Assembly (NCBI GenBank): GCA_020631735.1
Contig: CM036158.1
Coordinates: 82,223,914-82,287,913, forward strand
DNA from: Saccharum officinarum
Taxonomy: Eukaryota; Streptophyta; Magnoliopsida; Poales; Poaceae
Reading direction: 5' to 3'
Length of the DNA stretch: 64,000 nucleotides
In this document: positions 1 through 12,326 of the stretch, piece by piece
Layout: each line of letters opens with the position of its first letter
Numbering within the stretch: the stretch's first letter is position 1
Position numbers and translations under genes: made by a program
The notes under the pieces: model-generated
What the model was told of the DNA's origin: nothing
Database searches by the model: none
What the model saw: the letters and a program-made list of their open reading frames with translations, nothing else

Positions 1-964
1 CGCTCCGCCGGCGGCCAGGGAGGCAGCCTTGGCCGCGCGTCGGGGTAGGCGCGGGGCGCGAGTGCGGAAGGGAGGAGGAAGCGAGCAGAGTGAAGCGTTC
101 GTCTATTCCGGACATCTTAATTGGAGCATTACCGGAGAAAAAAGGGATGATGTGTATATGTTTATGGAATTCTTTCCTCTGCTATGGTGGATTGCGACAG
201 GATAAATTTTCAGTCCGTCCATGTACCCTGCGTGTTAGACTGAACAAAAGGTATCTTAGCACATACAGAAAAACAGATGCCTATGGCATTTAGTTTCTCT
301 GTTTGTTGTCAAATTGTAAAATTCTGCGTACGTACTCCTCGTGCAGGGTTGTATTCTTATGCAATATGATTTTACACATAATGAGTTTTTTTTCCTCTCA
401 AATATGTAGGGTAGCCACTAAGCACACATAAACAGATCGAATAGACCAAAAGGAGGTGAATTGGTCTTAAAAATTCAAAGCAACAAATTTAACCTAAAAT
501 GCTACTTCACCACAAGTTCCATAGCTAACCATATCAACTAAACAAACCCACTAACGAAGTTCTTTGGACCATCACACTCACACTAAGCCATGTCGCTAGC
601 AAAGGTCACACTTGAAATAAAATCTTAATCTGCAAGGAGATATCAACTAGAGAGCACACTAGCACAAGATTAATCCTAGGTCGTCACTAAATATTTTGGA
701 GAATAAGTTAGCAAGTTTTTTTCTAACACGATGACATGAGCCCTACCTTTTAATTTTAAAAAAGGACTTTATATACAAAAATGTGGCAACAAACTCGCCA
801 AAAGAAGGCGGGCCACATCTCCTTTTCTGAAAACAGCAATCTATGAAGCCTCCTCTCCCCACAGCAAAAAATGACTCCTACACATGGGTTTGAAAAGCTC
901 GTCTATACTGCAGTAAGCATATTTTTGTTTTCTCTATCACCTATAAAGCGAATGGCTCTTATTC
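1..964. other. Window edge and AT-rich spacer, no supported gene
   Basis: The first ~110 bases are GC-rich, and their complement is pyrimidine-rich with CTCC blocks, like the 5' leader of a grass gene reading leftwards out of the window. The remainder to about 960 is AT-rich, with no long open frame that resembles a known protein. I see nothing else to support. Confidence 0.4.
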
Positions 965-2740
965 TTTTTTTTTAGGAAACCGGAGGAGTTTTACCCCCTA
1001 CTGGAATTTTATTGAAAAAATTTACAGTTTACAATTACAGGCCTCAACAGGGAGTTCAGGAAACAAAAAAAGGTTAAGAAAAAAATCAAAGCAATTACAC
1101 AAATGCTCCTAGCCATGAATCTATAAGAGGGTGAAAAGTCGCCTTTGCTCGAAGGATAATCTGAGCAAATTCCTTTCGAAAAACCAATTTGCACCTTTGA
1201 ACTGAATGGGGGATTCCTCTAAAAATAACATCATTACGCATTGTCCAAATTGACCAGCACATAGTTATGATAATCTCCATGAAAAAAGGTAAGTTGAGCT
1301 GGTTTCTAAAACTTTCAAAGATGGAGCAAGTATCATCAGAATTTGGCACCAAAACCTGGAGAGTATACCAGCAAGCTATAGAGAAAGGGCAATGAATGAA
1401 TAGGTGAAGAAGGTCCTCATCAATAACCTGATGATGGAGGACACAATGGTACTCTGCTAGATGCATATTTCTCCTTCCGAGAAGAACCCGAGTACTCAAA
1501 TGGTCCTTTAAAAGGAGCCACAAGAAAAACTCTCTCTTATTTTAACAGGAAGATTTCCATAACCACCTAAATGCACGATGAATGGTCCTATGACCAATGA
1601 AACTGGTGTATTCTCTCTTGGAGGAAAATAGGGATGATCCCCAAATATATGACCAAGTATCATGTGTAGCAGTTAATTGCAGGTCCTGAACAGAGTTGGC
1701 AAGCTCCAAAAATTGACTGTAGGCTTCCGAGGACAGAGGTAAATGAAAGACTAAGTGGAACATCGGAGTTGAAGCTGCTGCTGAAACTGAGATCATCTCA
1801 TTTTTGGCAAAGGAAAGCAGCTCTGGATACAGCTGACTGCAAATATTAGATATCCAGAGGTCATGCCAAAGAAAGTAGGTGTTACCATCCTGAATAGTTA
1901 CAGTTGCAATTCCTTTGAACTGGTTGAGCAACTTGAGAATATCTCTCCACTAAAACGAGCCTCTGAAAGTGGCCCCTGGAACAGACAACTTGTTTCTTGA
2001 ATAGTACTTATCCCAAACTAACTGCACTCAAGGATCTGAGCTCTATTGAAAAACTTATGAAGGTGCTTTAACAACAAACTTTCATTTTGGACAGTGATAT
2101 TAAGAACCCCAAGGCCACCCTCATCTTTGGGCAAGCAAACCATAGGGCAGGCAGCTTTAGAGTATCTCCAGCAGTCTCCAATAATCTTTCTCTATATACA
2201 TGTATTGGGGTAGCTCAATATTATCTTCTGTCAACATTGGGGGAGCTGCTGCAGCAGTCCCCAATATATCTCCCCTAATACCCATATGGAAGGTGGGTCC
2301 TACAAGAGTGTAAGAGAAAATATGGCTGAAAAATAGTAGTTAGGATGGTCCCATGGTGCTGGGGGAGTTGTATCTCCCCCTTTTTTTTGAGGGGAGATGA
2401 GAGAATTGGTGGCCACTAAAAAACGGAGAGGTATTGGGGAACTGCTGGAGCAAGAAAAAAGCATAGCTGTCTCCAATACGATAGTTTTATGGGATAGGAA
2501 GAGGTATTGGGGAACTGCTGGAAATGCTCTTAGGAGGCTTTTTGCTATTGATGTTAGAGCCTCTCCAAAGACAGTGCTTCCTATACTTGTCAATCTGCTT
2601 GACTTCTATCTTTGGCAACCGAAAGCTACACATGCAAAGGTGGTTAAGGCTGTCAATACAACATTTTGTAAGCTGCAACCTTCCAGCTTCATTATGAAAG
2701 GAGGAGAAGGCCACCAATCTTCTCTCACATTTAGAAACAA
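965..2740 (-). mobile_element. Degenerate LINE (L1-type) 3' part, interrupted by a MITE
   Basis: Reading the minus strand from about 2740 down to 965 gives broken frames typical of the end of a plant LINE ORF2. The reverse-transcriptase tail has AGRLQL, IDKYRKHCLWRG and KKPPK, then, beyond the MITE at 2160-2529, CLPKDEGGLGVLN and LLLKHLHKFFNRA. A zf-RVT domain follows with the usual C-x-H/W landmarks (HLFIHCPFSIACW, MCWSIWTMRNDVIF). Stops and frameshifts separate the pieces, so no functional protein is made. A T-rich run near 968-977 on the plus strand marks the poly(A) end. The 5' part of the LINE is missing. Confidence 0.85.
2160..2529. mobile_element. Tourist/PIF-Harbinger-like MITE nested in the LINE
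   Basis: The left end begins GAGTATCTCCAGCAG and the right end, reverse-complemented, begins GAGCATTTCCAGCAG. Both are flanked by TTA (2157-2159 and 2530-2532), the 3-bp TTA/TAA duplication expected of PIF/Harbinger elements. Removing the 370-bp element plus one TTA rejoins the LINE reading frame between KKPPK and CLPKDEGG, so the insertion came after the LINE. It has no coding capacity. Its ends match those of the larger element at 45967-48045. Confidence 0.88.
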
Positions 2741-5270
2741 GAGAATGACTCTTATTCTAGCGGTACAAGCACACTTTTGCTCTTAATAATAAATAAAAAG
2801 AAAAAAGGAGCATTTCTTTTCAATCTGTTGTGTCGTGTAGTTTTTTTTTTGAAATCTTGTGTAGTGTAGTTTTATTAGACTTAGACAACGGTCTTGATGG
2901 TCCAGGTAGTATATATAAGCTGTAGAGGACAACACACCGGTCAGTCTGTCATGGCCGTGTGGGCCGGGCCCCCATTTCTTTTCGGATCTCTCTGAAAACG
3001 GCCACAGGATTTCGTGCCCTGAAAGCCGCGATTACGGCAACGACTATTAGAAATTGATTTTACATGTGTAACCGCGCTGCCTGCTTTCATCTTGGTCACT
3101 TCGTGCGTGGATCCCAGCAGCAGAGGTTCTCCTTCTCCCCAGGGGCAGGGGCCTCCCTCTTCTGAACATCTGATCCTGTCCAAACGGAGAAGAAGGAAGG
3201 TCAGTACGTCTATTCCTCCTGTTCTTTGATTCCTCACGCCGCCTTCATTTCTTTCCTATAATCCATGTTAGGAGATTAAAGAACTCGATAATTAGGAGAA
3301 GTTGATCTCCATGATGCGCGTCGATTGGGGCGCGAGAGCATGTGGTTTCGCCCTAATCGCTGGATCACGTGTCGCTGATCCATCCAATGCAACGAACTCC
3401 TTTTAACATCAGTGCTTCAGTCTTTAGAAAAATGAGTCACCCGCCCCTCGGTTTCACAAGTCTTCCGGGTTGCAATTGATCGATGGTTCGAAGTTCGAAC
3501 CTTTACAATAACAAGATCACCACTGCACATGTCCTGCCAGATGTATACATTTTGTTTCCCCCTTGGGTGAATATATCATGGATTACCCTTGTAGTACACC
3601 AGAGATTACTAGTTAATTGCTTTCTGCCGAAGCTATCGTTATGGCGCCTTCTCACCTTTTGGCTAGACACTCATTTACAATCACTGCTAGCTAATCTATG
3701 CTTCATCCGGCATCACAATCATCATTACCGTCTTGTAAATTTCTCTATATCGATAGAGTGCCTGTTAGAAATTGTTCGAAGATTTCCACACATATACAAC
3801 TTTTTTTTCTCGGTCACGCGAACGGCGTTACATATTTTGTATACTCATTTGCTATAAGTGGCAATCACACGCCATGTCAAATTGCCATTAGCAGGACCAC
3901 CTCCTTGGCACCCCTCCCCCCACCCACACACACATTACTCTAGTTCTAACTGCTTAGTTTTGGCAAGGTCCATTCCAAAAGAAGCAATGTGCTCAAGTCA
4001 TTATCGCCGTTTACTAGTCTACCTTGAGTACCACGAGTTCTCAATGGGAAAGTTCAACCCAGAAAGAGAGATGCATCAAGATTTCGTGGGGAATGCAAAT
4101 TATAATACTGAATCCTTCTGAGTACTCTTGGTGCATTGTAAACCCGCATGCATCAGCTTTTTTGGGTATGTTCTCACAATATAAAGACTTGGAGCCATGC
4201 AGGTGTCACAAGATCAGTGCACCCAGGGCTTCCTGCTAAGGTAAGCTCTTGCTCTCTCTGGACTGCTTATCTTCAGGCTGCCTTTCATCTGCTTGCTACT
4301 GTAGTCCTATCTGCTCCTTTGGTTTCATTATTTTCTTTATTTCCTTGTAAAATTAGTTGAACACCATAGATACCATCGTTAAATCCTGTAAACATTTGTC
4401 TTTGCAGTCATTATAGACTTGGAAAGTCTGTAACTGTTCTAGACTTAAAAAGTTCCAGTGATCAGCCACGCATGAACGAAAGCTGCAGGAAACAGTTACT
4501 TTTATATAGCTTCCTCCGGTCAAATTTGACATAGGAAAGCAGACTCGTCACACATGAAACAAAGTTCTCAAATCATACTGTTTCTAGTGTCTACAGTCAA
4601 TTAGGCAATCTGGACTTTTCTGATTCAATAATTCTGATTGTTCTCTACTGGTTGTTTCCTAGTGGACTGTCCAGAGTAACAAATGCGAATCGCAAAACAG
4701 TGGAGTTATACAGTAGGTTGGACTTTGATATCACATTTAGTGGACGACAGGAAGTTGCCCCCTCAAATATCAACTACAAATAGACGGTGTTAGGGTGATA
4801 TTTTTTTCATCACTTCTTCCTCACTGATCCGGTTCTGTTGCATCGCTCAGCGCAGCCACAAGCCTGATTTGAGCAGCCCTGATGGAGCATTTCAGGCGAG
4901 GGGTGGAGTTTGGGATGGCCTCCTTCCAGAGATGCCATCCACTGTCATGTCAAATGGTTGGTGATCATGCAAAACCTTTGCTTCATGATTTTTAGTTATA
5001 TAATAGAAACTTACCATAGATGTCGGCTAAGGCTAGTAGGCTACTATAACCTGACTAGTTTTATGTTTTCAGAACTGTTTATGCCTCTGCCATGACTTCA
5101 TCTTGTGACAAATTAAGAGATGGACTAAACTGCTGTTCTGAACTTCTGATCATCAGTTCCTAGCTAGTGCCTACATATATATACCGAGGGTTTTTTTTTT
5201 GCATCATGCTGCTGCATCATTCTCTTTTAGATTTGTTTCATTTGGTGTGAATATATATAGCCATTGCTGA
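2741..5270. other. Upstream region of the VAN3-binding-like gene
   Basis: This 2.5 kb has no open frame I can assign. It is moderately AT-rich and probably contains the promoter and possibly non-coding 5' exons of the downstream gene. A plausible splice donor (CTGCTAAG followed by GTAAGC) lies near 4239. A short GC-richer stretch at 4870-4960 could be an exon, but it shows no family match. Confidence 0.35.
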
Positions 5271-7622
5271 ATGTTCAAACAGGCAGAGAGCGCACCGATC
5301 GATGTGCAGAAGGTGGACATTCGCTGTAAAGGGAAGTCACGGCATTCTAAGTGCTGCCACCTGGAAGAGATGCCAGTCATCCCTGAGCAGGCCATGGAGT
5401 TCCTCTCACGGACATGGAGCCCCTCCTCCTCGGATCTCTTCCAAATACTCTCCCCCAGTGTATGTTTATGTCCATGGACCACGGCTCCAGATTCTTTGTC
5501 AGTTTTATAAGCTACAGTACCTCTTCGCTTCAGTCTTATCTAGCTATTAGTGCATGGATCTTCCTTAGATACTAGAGAAAACGCATCTTTTTCACATTTT
5601 TTCAGTGTGCAGAATGTTCTGTCTTTTGTTCACGGTTATTTTTATCTATTCTAATATAATAAAGGGCCTGAGATCATCGCTGGAGGACCCGGAGCAAGAT
5701 GAAGCAAGAGGAGACGGAGGCGAAGACAAAGAAAAGCATCTTGGCACGGTTCGTTTCAATGGGGGAACAACAAACCAATTGTTCAATCAGACATGTGTAA
5801 GTCAGCCACTGAGCTCACGTCTCGGCAGTGAACTATTGCCCCAGTGTTAATGATGATCCCTGGTTTGTCTGACAGAGACTTGAAGCCGGCGGCAGGCCTA
5901 ACTGCGGACAGCGCCGACACAAGCTCGTCCAGCCTGCCTGGGTAAGTAAGGAGTAAGGACAAGATACTAGTCAGTTCTCAGTTGTTATTGCAAACATCAA
6001 TGTAACATGTTCCTCATAACATGGCGCAGAGTGCCAGATTGAAACAGCATATAGTACTCTGTAATTGCAGTGACAAAACAGGATAGCACAGCTGATATTT
6101 TGTCGGAACGGATACAGTAACTGCCTTGTTTGATTCGCTTGCTCCGTTTTTTTTTTCAGCTCAAAGTTGGAAATGTGAAGGCGATGCTGCGTGGTTTCCT
6201 GCTGGACAGCTTGCCAGTCACCGGAAGCCAGCGGAGGAGGCGGAGGGACGAGCTCCGGCTGCACTCGGCGCAGGCGCACGCTGCCGTGTCGGTGGCGCAG
6301 CTCGCAGCGGCGGTCGCGGGCATCGTGTCGGCGAGCGAGCTGAGGCCGGCGGCCTCGGCCAGCGCTGGCGACAGGAGGCTAGGCACGGTGCTCGCGTCCG
6401 CCGCGGCGCTGGTGGCCACCGTGTGCGCTGAGGCCGCGGAGACCGCAGGCGCCAACCGCGGCCGCGTCACGTCCGCCGTGAGGACCGGCCTCGAGAGCCG
6501 CTCCTCCGCCGACCTGCTCACCCTCACCGCTACCGCTGCCACATGTAGCAACTGCAAACCACGACCAGAATAAATAACGAAAATTTAACGTAGCAGATTC
6601 GGAATGAAGGGGAGCTAATTGCATGCATGTTCATGTCTTGATGCTTCTGCCAGGTTTGAGGGAGCCGCGACGCTGAAGCAAAGAGCAGCTGACCTCAGGG
6701 GAATCAGCAGCAGCAACGCCATGGCCATGAGCGTCAGCGCTGGCATCCAGAAGGGCACGACTCTCAGAGTCTGCCTGCCTTGTGGTGAGAGACGTGCATT
6801 TTCGATTTATTACCAGTTGTGCATCGATTTTTGTGTAGTTTGACGCTGCAACTGATTACTGTTTGGGTGCTACATATGCAGGAAGTGTGCGGGTGAGGAC
6901 GGTGTCCGTCTTCCCGCGGCGCGGCGACGGCGCAGCGGTGGTGCTGCGGCTGGGGAAGAAGCGCCTGCACGGCGCATTCGCCACCTTCAAGGACTGTAAG
7001 TAACAGCTCGTGCACACGAACATTCCGTCGCCGCGCGCGCGCGTGCATGCGCGTGGGTGGGCGCACTGTGTGTAGCCTCGCCTCACGCGCGGCAGGCCGG
7101 CCGCGGTCGGTCCAGGGAAGACGACGAGGCGCGCGCTCGTCCGTGCCGCGACGTCACTGCACCGTAACACCTGAGCAGTTTGGCGTTTGTCCGGTTGCCC
7201 GGCCGACACGCTTGTCTTAGCGACCCAATCAATCTTCCAGGGCCGGTCCAGTCCCGTCACGATTGTTCTGTTTGTACTCTGTACCTTTGGTCCTAGCGTC
7301 GCTGTTGTGATTTGGCTCCAAGCTGCTTGGCCGCATACTGTGTTGATACTTGATACCGGCTTCACCCACCGACTGATCGATCTGCTCATCTGCCGTTTGG
7401 TGGCGATGATGGCTTTCAGATGTGATCTCGGCGGTTGGAGACGGCGGCGGCGAGGCGGTGGTGGAGGGGCGGCCGGCGTTCCCGGTGGCGCTGATCACGT
7501 CAGAGGAGCGGGTGACGGTGCAGCTGCTGTTCGAGCACCAGACGCACTGCAAGGTCTGGAAGGCCGCCATCGAGGGCATGCTGGCCGAGAAGAAGCTCAA
7601 GCGCGACAACCAACTGAACTGA
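5271..7622 (+). CDS. VAN3-binding protein / FORKED1-like protein (DUF828 + PH domain)
   Basis: This looks like a plant-specific auxin-canalisation family protein. Members bind the ARF-GAP VAN3 and act at the trans-Golgi/plasma membrane in leaf-vein patterning. Proposed exons are 5271-5459, 5665-5796, 5876-5941, 6160-6544, ~6654-6784, 6882-6995 and 7420-7622, with GT-AG borders. Exon 1 carries the family signature AMEFLSRTWS. Exon 4 carries AQAHAAVSVAQLAAAVAGI followed by the alanine-rich helix and LLTLTATAAT. Exons 5-7 give GAATLKQRA, then a C-terminal PH-like domain (VRVRTVSVFPRRG, VALITSEERVTVQLLFEHQ, WKAAIEGML). The exon 4/5 junction is one base out of phase with the family alignment: either a downstream acceptor at 6664 is used or a base is missing. 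The start at 5271 is the first ATG ahead of the signature, but an upstream exon is possible. The protein is shorter than usual because its linker is short. Confidence 0.83.
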
Positions 7623-7778
7623 TGATCAGTCTGATTGGGCACACTCGCATACCGACCTTCCTGCGCTTCTACTTCATCGAGTAGAATGGAGGAAAAATCT
7701 TTTTCTATCTTGTGTAATCACGCCTGTACGTGTTTTGTAACATGTTTGTATGTATGGGGGTGAATCGAAGCTCACATA

Positions 7779-7784
7779 AATAAA
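7779..7784 (+). terminator. Candidate poly(A) signal of the VAN3-binding-like gene
   Basis: An AATAAA hexamer lies about 160 bases after the stop codon, inside an AT-rich 3' flank. This is normal spacing for a plant 3' UTR. It is a motif match only. Confidence 0.5.
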
Positions 7785-8843
7785 AGTGCTATAAAAAACC
7801 TGCTCTACGATTGAAGAGAATTGTCTACTTTTTATGGCTTACATTTTTATTGCAAACAAAGGATCATGTCGTTTGAAGAAATAGAAACATATTAAACATG
7901 TATTAACCCTACGCATCACACAAACAAAAATGGAAGAGGATTTTAAACGAGGGGAGAACAAATAATTAACCCCACTCATCATCACACAAAGAAAAATGGA
8001 AGCCCAAAAGGCTATTTAGGCCGGCAGCTATATAAAGGCCTCGTTTTGGGCCCAAATTTTCATTTTTTTTACACAGGCCCAATTTTGCTTTACTGCCATA
8101 TCTATGTGGAAAACGTCGTTGTTGTTTCCTTTCGGTCTAAGTTTGGCCCATTTGTCAGTTTAAGAGTGGCCCACCATACACTAACAAGGGTTTAAAATCT
8201 GAAGGAGGAATTTTGAAAGACATCCGAACCAGCCGTCCTGTCTCTCTCATCCACTAGACAAGGCCCCACTGTCCTTATCCGACCGCCCTCTCAAATTTCG
8301 TTCCGAAACTATCCTTGCGAATTCTAGCGAAGAAGACGGGAGTTTGCTAGCGTTGCTGAAGGTCTAGGAAAAAAAAACAAGTCGTTTGCCTGTACACTGT
8401 ACATGCTCACTTTTCTTCACGAAGGCCAAAAAAAAAAGTTGAAATTTCATCAAATGAATTGTACACGAATATAGCTTGAACCTAAGGAATACGGGCCTGT
8501 TTGGTTGAAGGCTAGAACTCGACGCTCGGGCATGTGCAGGAACTCGGGGCACTTGAAATCTTTTTTGAATGAATATTGAAAAACTCTTCAATAATTTGGG
8601 TGAACCAAAAAGCAGTTCCCGCTCGACGACTTGGAAAAGGGCGGGGCAAAACCGGAAGAGAAATAGAAAAAAGGCAAGCAGTTACGGGTTGCAGCAGGAG
8701 CGACGCCTCTATCTGGCATCTGCTCGGCTCGCACACAGGCAGGCAGCGGGGAGGCGCTCTCCCCCTCGATCCTTCCGCTTCCTTCTAGAACCTTCCGCCC
8801 CCTCCGTCGCAGCACAGCGCTTTCCTCCTCCTCCCGCCCCGAG
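7785..8843. other. Spacer and probable DRP1 promoter / 5' leader
   Basis: This is an AT-rich spacer with no gene. It turns GC- and CT-rich from about 8750 (runs such as CTCCTCCTCCCGC just before the ATG), as in a grass 5' UTR. A GGGCCTGTTTGGTTGAAG string near 8490 resembles the end of a common grass MITE, but I could not find a partner end. Confidence 0.4.
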
Positions 8844-10360
8844 ATGGCGACCATGGAGAACGTGATCGTGCTCGTGAACCGCATCCAGCGCGCCTGCACC
8901 GTCCTCGGCGACCACGGCGGCGGGACGTCGCCGCCCTCTGGGAAGCGCTCCCGTCAGTCGCCGTCGTCGGCGGTCAGGTCCGCCTCCTTTCCGTCACCTC
9001 TAGGTGCTTGCTCGCCTAGGATTTTGTTCCGTAGCTCAATCACGAGGCGCTTAATTGGGCGGCCATGCACAGAGTTCGGGGAAATCATCGGTGCTCGAGA
9101 GCATCGTGGGGCGAGACTTCCTGCCTCGAGGGTCAGGTAGGAAGTGATTTTTACCTTCTTCAGTCACTGAATCATGTTATTTTTTGGGCTCGAAATTTTA
9201 TGGTTTTTGGTTTGTGTTTGGATTGGAAGGGATCGTGACGCGTAGGCCACTCGTACTGCAGCTGCACAAGACGGAGGACGGGGTGCAGGAGTACGCCGAG
9301 TTCCTGCACATGCCCAAGCGCCGCTTCACTGATTTCGGTAAACAACCTTCGTCGTCTTCAGCGATATAGGGCTATTCACTTATTCTTGGCCTAAGCTGCT
9401 ATGAAATTGGTTTGTTGGTAAGTTGATCGCTAGTATAATTGAATGCTTGATTGGCCATGTTTGCCGTCGCAAGATGCACTGTTTACTGAAACTAATAATT
9501 GTATACTAGTTACTTCTGCCATCAGAAGCTGTGTCTTACTATTATTCAGTTATTAACGAATTTGGTTCTGCCAGTGTGCAATTGTATTGCCTCCTATTTA
9601 AGTTCTCTTCAAAATTTCTGCTCGATGAGGATGGCACTTCTTACTTATTTGCTATGTTGTACCTACCGTTGCCATTGGAGTCTAAGAAGTATTCGACTTG
9701 TGTAAATGACATGTTCATCTTTGTGTTTCCCATGTTGTGCTGCTAGTTCAAATATCATGTGCATTTTATCATGCTTTGCAACATGTATTCAAAAGTAGAA
9801 TGCACAAAATTAGTAAGAAGCAGTAGCCATTTGATCTCAGAGTGGATTTGGTATTTTTCAGTACATGGAAATGGCTGAAGCACTTATCTCAGATGCCAAC
9901 AATTATTGTTCTCTGCAGCTCTTGTGCGGAAGGAAATCCAAGATGAAACTGACAGGTTGACTGGAAAGACAAAGCAAATATCTCCAGTTCCAATTCATCT
10001 CAGCATATACTCTCCACATGGTATCTAAGCCCTGGGCACAACCTGCCACTGCTTTTTTCAAGAAAAAAGAAAAAAATGGAGATTATTGCTATTGCTTTTA
10101 GTTGTTGAATCTAAAAATCTCAGTCGAATGTTATGTGTATAGCACTGTATCTCTTCTTTCTGACAAAAGCTGCATTGCAATGTTTTTTTGTTTCCTTTCG
10201 TTTTCCTGGTCATGTTTTAATAATTGAAATTGATGCTAGTGGACGCTTCTTGTTGACTAGTTTGTAGAGCAGTTGATTTATATGCAAAAGCATCTCTAAG
10301 CTCCTGAATCTCCGTAGTATGTATTTATTTACTTAATTCAATCGATTATTGCAGTGGTCA

Positions 10361-10708
10361 TGTTATGGACGCTGTTGGGATCGAGAGGGGAGAGTCGAGG
10401 GGAGCGGCGGCGGAGCTACAGTACCCGCGGCGCTACAGTGCCGCGGGTACTGTTCACGTCGGTGAGAGGCAGGTGAGCAGCGGCTAGGGCTATGAGGGGC
10501 GCTGGGAACGCCGGCCGCGGGGCTTCGCCCACGGCCGGCAAGAGAGAAGGTTTTTCCTTCTAATCTCTTGCTTGATTAGATTGATACATCTCCTCTCCTT
10601 ATATAGAGAGGATTTCTTGACTTACAAGCAAGGCTTACTTGACCCCTAAGCAAGCAACTAATTAACCCTAACGGGCTAAGGCCCAATAGGCCCTTGACTC
10701 CTCTAACA
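10361..10708 (-). repeat. LTR (3' LTR in element orientation)
   Basis: This 348-bp terminal repeat runs TG to CA. On the minus strand it starts TGTTAGAGGAGTCAAGG. It contains a TATATAAGGAGAGG-like block on the minus strand, which could serve as a promoter. A GC-rich inverted repeat (ACCCGCGGCGC ... GCGCCGCGGGT type, near 10423-10450) lies in it. Confidence 0.93.
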
Positions 10709-10992
10709 CTACACCCCACCTGGACATGCAGCTCGTCCTCGAGCTGCAACCTAACGACGACTCGACGAAACAGAAACCTAACACCTAAAAATAAACCTTT
10801 TACATCTCGGCTTATTTTATTATTCTCAACCTGAAATAGACTCGAACTCTTTATTTTTTTTTGACCCTTGAACATAAGGTGGAGACCGTCTGCACGCTGG
10901 ATACGCACGTGTACAGCCACCTGGATCCCATGGGCACCATATGGATGAAAGCGGTGCATGTGTATGGCCACCTGGAATTGGATGTGGTCGTA

Positions 10993-11901
10993 CTAGCGAC
11001 CAGCGGAGACGTCCTCGCGGTGGGCGGTGGCGGAATGTGGCGGCGCTAGGCAGTGCGTCCTCGTTGTGGACAAGGAAGGGAGCGCCTCTCCTACCGTCGC
11101 TGCCGCAGAGTTGGAGTTCGCCGCCCGCGGGAAAAACAGCATGCACGCCGAACGTATGCTGAAGATCCCCGACGCAGCGGACGAGATCAAACTCCACGTG
11201 GCGAAGAACACCTTGGAGGAGCGGCGAAGGGGTGCAGGCCAAATCAGCTGCAGATCACGCATCTCCCGCACCTGCCGACGCGCAAGGAGGCCACGTGCAG
11301 CAGCCTGCAACCGCATTGCTGCTGACACCTGGCGGGCACCGTCCTGCGCAATCTCCTTCCTCTCTTCGAGCAGCTGCAAGGCTGCTGCAGCTAGCCGAGC
11401 TGCAGCGATGACACGCCGCCGCCGCCGCTTGAAGATGGTGCGCTGCCCATGCCTGGTGGTGAAGATGGCAGCAGATGGGGCAGGGGAGCCCCCATAGAAC
11501 AACGTCCCATCGGTGTCACCGTAGAAGTTCTCGGAGATCGGTGCTGAAGGCACGGCGGAGGTGGGCACGGCCGCTGGTGTAGGGAAGGTGGCCATCGTGC
11601 AGTCCGGTCCCGGTGCCGTACCCATAAGCGCCCATGTCGGGATGGGAGATGAGGACGTTGGGCACAACAGCATGTGCAGTGGCGTCGCCGATTGCCTACT
11701 TTCAAGCGCTGCCAGACGCGTGTTGAGGTCATCCATTTGGCGCTGCAGGCCGTAGACGACCGCCGTCAACGCGTTGATGGCGCCCGTGGAAAGCGCAGAC
11801 TGCTGCGTAGGCAGTGGCGGCGTGGTGGCCGTGGCGGCGGCGAAAACTGGCGGCGCGGTGGGTGAACCAGGACCTGCCATGGCCGCCGTGGTGGGGAACA
11901 T
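10993..11901 (-). CDS. Gag-like/unknown ORF of the LTR element with IQ-like motif
   Basis: This is a 302-residue open frame in the internal region of the LTR element, in the element's own orientation. It has a Pro/Ala-rich start, a short predicted coiled coil (LQRQMDDLNTRLAALESR, about residues 53-70), a basic stretch (FKRRRRRVIAAARLAAAAL) and a segment AAMRLQAAARGLLARRQ that looks like an IQ calmodulin-binding motif. There is no zinc knuckle, protease or reverse transcriptase. The coiled coil and position suggest a gag-like structural protein, but this is weak and it could instead be a captured or degenerate host sequence. The last ~90 residues show no recognisable features. Confidence 0.6.
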   Translation of the reverse strand: MFPTTAAMAGPGSPTAPPVFAAATATTPPLPTQQSALSTGAINALTAVVYGLQRQMDDLNTRLAALESRQSATPLHMLLCPTSSSPIPTWALMGTAPGPDCTMATFPTPAAVPTSAVPSAPISENFYGDTDGTLFYGGSPAPSAAIFTTRHGQRTIFKRRRRRVIAAARLAAAALQLLEERKEIAQDGARQVSAAMRLQAAARGLLARRQVREMRDLQLIWPAPLRRSSKVFFATWSLISSAASGIFSIRSACMLFFPRAANSNSAAATVGEALPSLSTTRTHCLAPPHSATAHREDVSAGR

Positions 11902-11978
11902 GGTCGGCGGAGCAGGGGGCGCGGTGGTGAAGATGGCAGCAGAGGCGACGGATCAAGGCCTGATCTCCGATACCAAAT

Positions 11979-12326
11979 TGTTATGGACGCTGTTGGGATC
12001 GAGAGGGGAGAGTCGAGGGGAGCGGCGGCGGAGCTACAGTACCCGCGGCGCTACAGTGCCGCGGGTACTGTTCACGTCGGTGAGAGGCAGGTGAGCAGCG
12101 GCTAGGGCTATGAGGGGCGCTGGGAACGCCGGCCGCGGGGCTTCGCCCACGGCCGGCAAGAGAGAAGGTTTTTCCTTCTAATCTCTTGCTTGATTAGATT
12201 GATACATCTCCTCTCCTTATATAGAGAGGATTTCTTGACTTACAAGCAAGGCTTACTTGACCCCTAAGCAAGCAACTAATTAACCCTAACGGGCTAAGGC
12301 CCAATAGGCCCTTGACTCCTCTAACA
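11979..12326 (-). repeat. LTR (5' LTR in element orientation)
   Basis: This is the second 348-bp copy, apparently identical to the copy at 10361-10708. That implies a very recent insertion. Its right-hand terminus CTAACA followed by GG forms a cryptic splice acceptor (AACAG) at the junction with DRP1 exon 5. Confidence 0.93.

Larger units (their letters stand above)
10361..12326 (-). mobile_element. Non-autonomous LTR retrotransposon in DRP1 exon 5
   Basis: The 348-bp LTRs at 10361-10708 and 11979-12326 look identical base for base. They begin TGTTA and end TAACA, and the element is flanked by the 5-bp duplication GGTCA (10356-10360, 12327-12331). On the minus strand, a tRNA-iMet-like primer site (TGGTATCGGAGATC) follows the LTR at 11979, and a purine-rich tract (GGTGGGGTGTAG) precedes the LTR at 10708, so the element reads right to left, opposite to DRP1. 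The internal part is only about 1.27 kb, with no protease, integrase or reverse transcriptase, so it must be mobilised in trans. The LTR style and primer site suggest Copia-type, but that is an inference. Confidence 0.95.

Noticed and set aside
3483..4360. A chain of short plus-strand frames upstream of the VAN3-binding-like gene
   Set aside because: AT-rich, mutually overlapping and without motifs. At best, untranslated leader.
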